Assembly (NCBI GenBank): GCA_021779435.1
Contig: JAJYAR010000053.1
Span: 1 to 10,935 of the forward strand
Length of the DNA stretch: 10,935 nt
Direction of reading: 5' to 3'
Source: a bacterium
GTDB taxonomy: Bacteria > Verrucomicrobiota > Verrucomicrobiae > JAJYAR01
Made by a program: the position numbers and the translations under genes. The notes beneath the pieces were generated by a model. That model did not search any database, was not told the DNA's origin, and worked only from the letters and a program-made list of their open reading frames with translations. This document shows, piece by piece, positions 7,288-10,935 of this stretch. Within the stretch, counting starts at the first letter, position 1. Every line of letters begins with the position of its first letter.

Positions 7288-8397
7288 ATGCATCGTATCT
7301 TTGCCCTTACGACGTCCGCCGTCGTCCTTATTTTCCTTTCTGGCTGCCAGAAGGGGGAAGCACCTCAGAAAGTGCAGGCCAGTGGACCGCCCGTGGTTCC
7401 AGTCACCGTCGCGGAAGCCGTAACCCGCACCATCCCCCTCGAGGTGCACGCCATCGGCAACGTCGAAGCTTACTCGGTGATCGGCGTGAAGTCGCAGGTG
7501 GCGGGCATCTTGCAGCACGTGTTGTTTCAGGACGGCGACATGGTCAAAAAGGGCCAGCTTTTGTTCGAGATCGATCCGCGGTCTTTCGCCGCCAAGCTCG
7601 ATCAGTCGAAAGCCGCGCTGCTCAAGGACCAGGCGGTGGCGGCCAACGCCGAGGCCGACGCGCAGCGCTATGCGGCGCTCTTCAAGGAGGGCGTGGTGGC
7701 CCGCCAGGACAACGACGCCAAGCAGGCGGCCGCCAAGGAAGCCGTCGCGGCGCTCGACGCCGACCGGGCGCAGATCGAATACGACACGCTGCAACTCCAA
7801 TACACCAAGATTTATTCCCCCGTCGACGGGCGCGCCGGGGAAGTGGCGATTGACGAAGGCAACATCATCAAGGACCACGACGTGCCGATCGTGACCATCA
7901 ATCAGGTCGAGCCGATTTATGTGACTTTCGCGGTCACCGAGCAGGACTTCCAGAAGATCCGTCCGCGGATGGCCGGTGGTCTGGCGGTGGAAGCCCTCGC
8001 CACCGGCGACACGCAGCCGGCGGCGCGTGGACGCCTGGTTTTCGCCGACAATACGGTGGACGTGACAACCGGGACCATCAAGCTCCGCGCTGAATTCGTC
8101 AATCAGGACCGCCGCATGTGGCCCGGCCAGTTTGTGAACGTGAAGCTCACGGTGGGCAGGGAGGCCGGGGCGGTTCTGGTTCCTTCGCAAGCCGTGCAGA
8201 GCGGGCAGAACGGAGATTTCGTTTTTGTCGTGCAGGCGGACGGCAAGGTGGCCATGCGGCCGGTCAAGATTTCGCGGCCGGTGGGCGCGGACATCGCCTT
8301 GGCTTCTGGCATTCAGGCCGGCGAACGGGTCATCACGGACGGGCAATCACGTCTTGTGCCGGGCGCGACGGTCCAGATCGTAGGCGGCGGCTCATGA
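7288..8397 (+). CDS. RND efflux periplasmic adaptor subunit (membrane fusion lipoprotein, AcrA/MdtA type)
   Basis: This 369-residue adaptor joins an inner-membrane RND pump to an outer-membrane channel across the periplasm. Residues 1-20 form a lipoprotein signal ending in a lipobox, FLSGC, with the lipidated cysteine at C20. A lipoyl-like half follows at about 60-98 (VKSQVAGILQHVLFQDGDMV), then an alpha-helical hairpin rich in Ala, Lys and Gln (about 99-170), the second lipoyl half at YSPVDGRAGEVAIDEGNII (176-194), a beta-barrel with IYVTFAVTEQDF (210-221), and a C-terminal membrane-proximal domain ending in LVPGATVQIVGGGS. Length is usual for the family. The frame is open upstream to 7129, but the lipobox sets the start at 7288. 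No strong Shine-Dalgarno is visible. The stop codon overlaps the pump start codon (ATGA, 8394-8397). The exported substrate cannot be told from the sequence. Confidence 0.94.
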   Translation: MHRIFALTTSAVVLIFLSGCQKGEAPQKVQASGPPVVPVTVAEAVTRTIPLEVHAIGNVEAYSVIGVKSQVAGILQHVLFQDGDMVKKGQLLFEIDPRSFAAKLDQSKAALLKDQAVAANAEADAQRYAALFKEGVVARQDNDAKQAAAKEAVAALDADRAQIEYDTLQLQYTKIYSPVDGRAGEVAIDEGNIIKDHDVPIVTINQVEPIYVTFAVTEQDFQKIRPRMAGGLAVEALATGDTQPAARGRLVFADNTVDVTTGTIKLRAEFVNQDRRMWPGQFVNVKLTVGREAGAVLVPSQAVQSGQNGDFVFVVQADGKVAMRPVKISRPVGADIALASGIQAGERVITDGQSRLVPGATVQIVGGGS

Positions 8398-10935
8398 GTA
8401 TCCCGGAATTCTTTATCCGCCGCGCTGTCACCACCACGCTGGTGATGGCGGCGATACTCGGCTTTGGCATCCTCGGTTATCGCACCCTTCCGGTGAGCGA
8501 TCTGCCGAACGTGGACTTTCCGACGATCACGGTTTCCGCGGCGCTGCCCGGAGCAAGCCCGGAAACGATGGCCGCCGCCGTGGCGACGCCGCTCGAACGG
8601 CAGTTTTCCACCATCGCCGGCATCAGTTCGATGACCTCGTCGAGCCAGTTGGGCGCGACGCAGATCACGATTCAGTTCGACCTCAATCGTAGCCTCGACG
8701 CCGCCGCCCAGGACGTGCAGGCCGCCATCTCGCAGGCCGAGCGGCAGTTGCCGAACAATATGCCGTCGCCGCCTTCGTACATGAAGGTCAACCCGGCAGA
8801 CCAGCCGATCCTTTATCTTTCCCTGAACTCGCCCACACTGCCGCTGTACACGGTGGACGAGTTCGCCGAAACGTTGATGGCGCAGCGCATCTCGATGGTC
8901 GACGGCGTGGCGCAGGTGGCGGTTTTCGGCGGGCAGAAGTACGCGGTCCGCGTCCAGGTGGACCCCGATGCGTTGGCGACGCGCGGCATCGGCATCGACC
9001 AGGTGGAGCAGGCGGTGGCGCAGGCCAACGTAAACCTGCCAACCGGCACGTTGTGGGGACGGCACCAGGCGTTTACGGTCCAGGCGACCGGCCAGTTGAT
9101 GAACGCCGCCGCTTACCGGCCGCTGATCATCGCCTACCGCAATGGAGCGCCGGTCCGGCTCGACCAGGTCGGGCAAGTGATCGACAGCGTGCAGACGGAT
9201 AAGACGGCAAGCTGGTACAACAGCACGCGTTCGATCATCCTCGCCGTACAGCGGCAGCCGGGCACGAACACAGTGGAAGTGGTGGACTCGATCCGCAAGC
9301 TGATGCCTGCTTTCCGCGCCGAGATTCCCGCTTCGGTGAACCTGGACACCATCTACGACCGCTCGGTGACGATTCGCGATTCGATTTCCGACGTGAAACG
9401 GACCCTGATGATTACGATCCTCCTCGTAATCCTGGTGATCTTCTTCTTCTTGCGTAATGTATCGGCGACGCTCATCCCCAGCCTCGCGGTTCCGCTTTCG
9501 ATCGTCGGCACGTTCGCCGCCATGTACCTGCTCAATTTCACGCTGGACAACCTGTCTCTGATGGCTCTTACGCTCTCAGTCGGCTTCGTGGTCGACGACG
9601 CGATCGTGATGCTTGAGAACATTGTGCGGCATCGTGAGATGGGTAAGACCATGATGCAGGCCGCAAAGGATGGATCGGGCGAAATCGGCTTCACGATTCT
9701 GTCGATGACGCTCTCGCTGGCCGCGGTATTCATACCAGTGCTGTTCATGAGCGGGATTGTCGGAAGGCTGCTGCATGAGTTCGCCGTCACGATCACGGTT
9801 GCGATTCTCATTTCCGGCTTCGTGTCCCTGACGCTTACGCCGATGCTTTGCAGCCGTTTCCTGCGGCACGCCGAATCCCACGAACACGGCATATTTTTCC
9901 GGGCCTCCGAGCGGTTTTTCGACGGTCTGCTGGCGGCCTACGATGCGACGCTCCGCGTGGTGCTGCGATTCCGGCTGGTAACGCTGCTGGCCTCTTTCGT
10001 CCTGATCTGGGTGACCGCGCGGTTGTTTGTCGAAGTGCCGAAGGGCTTCCTGCCGAACGAAGACCAGGGCCAGATTTTCGGCTTTACCGAAGCCGCCCAG
10101 GACATCTCTTTCGAGGGCCTGCGGGATCATCAGAAAAAAGTGATGGCGATTCTCGAGGCCGATCCCGACATGACCTCAATTATGAGTTCGATCGGCGGAT
10201 CGGGTTTCGGGACGGCGAGTAACTCCGGCCGCGTGTTCATGCACCTGAAGCCGCTCAAGGACCGCAGTCTGGGTCCGGATGGCAAGCCGCGCGCGGTAGA
10301 CCAGATCATCCAGGATCTGCGCCCGAAAATGGCCCGCATTCCGGGCATCAGCGTGTACTTGCAGAATCCGCCCTCGATCCGCATCGGCGGTCAGTTGACC
10401 AAGAGCCTGTACCAGTACACGCTGTCGGGCACTGACTTCAAGGACCTCCAGCACTGGTCGCCGCTGGTCGTGGCCAAGATGCAGCAGATCCCGGGCCTGC
10501 AGGACGTCACGACCGACTTACAGATCACCAGCCCCCAGGTCCTGGTGGATATCGACCGGGACCGCGCCCGCGCCCTGGGCGTCAACGCCGAACAGATCGA
10601 ACACGCTCTCTCGGACGCCTACGGCGAGCAGCAGATCTCGACCATCTATACGCCGTCGAACGAATATTACGTGATCCTGGAGACGCTGCCGCAGTATCAG
10701 CGCGATCCGGACGCGCTTTCAAAACTCCGCGTCACGAATGCCCAGGGTAAGCTCGTCCGGCTCGACACGGTGGCGCAATTGAGCCGCACGGTCGGCCCGC
10801 TCACCGTCCACCACACAGGGCAACTTCCTTCCGTGACGGTCTCCTTCAACCTCCGGCCGGATGTCGCCATCGGCACGGCGGTAGACGCGATTCAGAAAGC
10901 CGTCGACTCGCTGCGGTTGCCTCTGACCATTTCGG
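8394..10935 (+). CDS. HAE1-family RND efflux transporter, MdtB/MdtC-like (3' end outside window)
   Basis: This is a proton-driven inner-membrane exporter. The visible 847 codons are about 80 percent of the usual 1030-1050 residues; the right edge cuts the gene. TM1 lies near residues 11-29 after FFIRRAV. The first periplasmic porter loop follows, with PGASPETMAAAVATPLERQ and YAVRVQVDPDALATRGIG. TM2 begins near residue 337. TM4 carries the paired aspartates D401-D402 in VGFVVDDAIVMLENI, the equivalents of AcrB D407-D408 in the proton path. TM5-TM6 include FTILSMTLSLAAVFIPVLFM and LTLTPMLCSRFL. TM7 is near 528-546, followed by PKGFLPNEDQGQ. The second porter loop runs to the edge, so TM8-TM12 and the TM10 lysine are not seen. 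It is translationally coupled to the adaptor by the ATGA overlap. The sequence resembles multidrug rather than heavy-metal RND pumps, but the substrate is unknown. Confidence 0.96.
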   Translation, partial: MSIPEFFIRRAVTTTLVMAAILGFGILGYRTLPVSDLPNVDFPTITVSAALPGASPETMAAAVATPLERQFSTIAGISSMTSSSQLGATQITIQFDLNRSLDAAAQDVQAAISQAERQLPNNMPSPPSYMKVNPADQPILYLSLNSPTLPLYTVDEFAETLMAQRISMVDGVAQVAVFGGQKYAVRVQVDPDALATRGIGIDQVEQAVAQANVNLPTGTLWGRHQAFTVQATGQLMNAAAYRPLIIAYRNGAPVRLDQVGQVIDSVQTDKTASWYNSTRSIILAVQRQPGTNTVEVVDSIRKLMPAFRAEIPASVNLDTIYDRSVTIRDSISDVKRTLMITILLVILVIFFFLRNVSATLIPSLAVPLSIVGTFAAMYLLNFTLDNLSLMALTLSVGFVVDDAIVMLENIVRHREMGKTMMQAAKDGSGEIGFTILSMTLSLAAVFIPVLFMSGIVGRLLHEFAVTITVAILISGFVSLTLTPMLCSRFLRHAESHEHGIFFRASERFFDGLLAAYDATLRVVLRFRLVTLLASFVLIWVTARLFVEVPKGFLPNEDQGQIFGFTEAAQDISFEGLRDHQKKVMAILEADPDMTSIMSSIGGSGFGTASNSGRVFMHLKPLKDRSLGPDGKPRAVDQIIQDLRPKMARIPGISVYLQNPPSIRIGGQLTKSLYQYTLSGTDFKDLQHWSPLVVAKMQQIPGLQDVTTDLQITSPQVLVDIDRDRARALGVNAEQIEHALSDAYGEQQISTIYTPSNEYYVILETLPQYQRDPDALSKLRVTNAQGKLVRLDTVAQLSRTVGPLTVHHTGQLPSVTVSFNLRPDVAIGTAVDAIQKAVDSLRLPLTIS

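Noticed and set aside
7240..8346. Minus-strand open frame of 368 codons opposite the efflux adaptor
   Set aside because: It is a mirror of the adaptor, rich in Arg and His, with no family motifs.
8313..9176. Minus-strand open frame of 287 codons opposite the start of the RND pump
   Set aside because: It is antisense to the conserved pump and reads as Arg/His-rich low-quality protein.

Overview
This looks like a chromosomal stretch from a high-GC Gram-negative bacterium. The outer-membrane signs are a secreted quinoprotein, a lipoprotein efflux adaptor and an RND pump. The GC-rich third positions, the transaldolase/glucose-6-phosphate isomerase fusion, the PQQ dehydrogenase and the helical/GGDEF-like protein fit an acidobacterium (Bryobacter/Solibacter type). 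That placement is an inference from gene content and not proven by the sequence.

Layout. Positions 1-3984, minus strand: a pentose-phosphate operon transcribed right to left, tkt (transketolase) - rpiB (ribose-5-phosphate isomerase B) - a transaldolase whose C-terminus continues past position 1 and looks like the start of a fused glucose-6-phosphate isomerase. tkt and rpiB overlap by 4 nt (ATGA). rpiB and the transaldolase are 55 nt apart. Positions 3985-4157: a divergent control region. Positions 4158-5153, plus strand: a cytoplasmic protein with a long helical N-terminal half and a C-terminal domain that reads as a degenerate GGDEF domain (GSDSI at the signature). Positions 5253-7142, plus: a secreted PQQ-dependent sugar/alcohol dehydrogenase matching the periplasmic part of glucose dehydrogenase Gcd but lacking its membrane anchor. 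Positions 7288-10935, plus: a tripartite efflux operon, lipoprotein adaptor then an HAE1-type RND pump, also joined by ATGA. The pump is cut by the right edge.

How the genes work together. The minus-strand operon supplies most of the non-oxidative pentose phosphate pathway and, if the fusion is real, links it to the fructose-6-P/glucose-6-P step. The PQQ enzyme would oxidise sugars in the periplasm and pass electrons to quinone. The adaptor and pump form the inner part of an export complex; no outer-membrane channel gene lies inside the window. No mobile element, CRISPR array, tRNA or rRNA was seen. Most of the window is ordinary metabolism and transport. The most unusual item is the divergent GGDEF-like protein.
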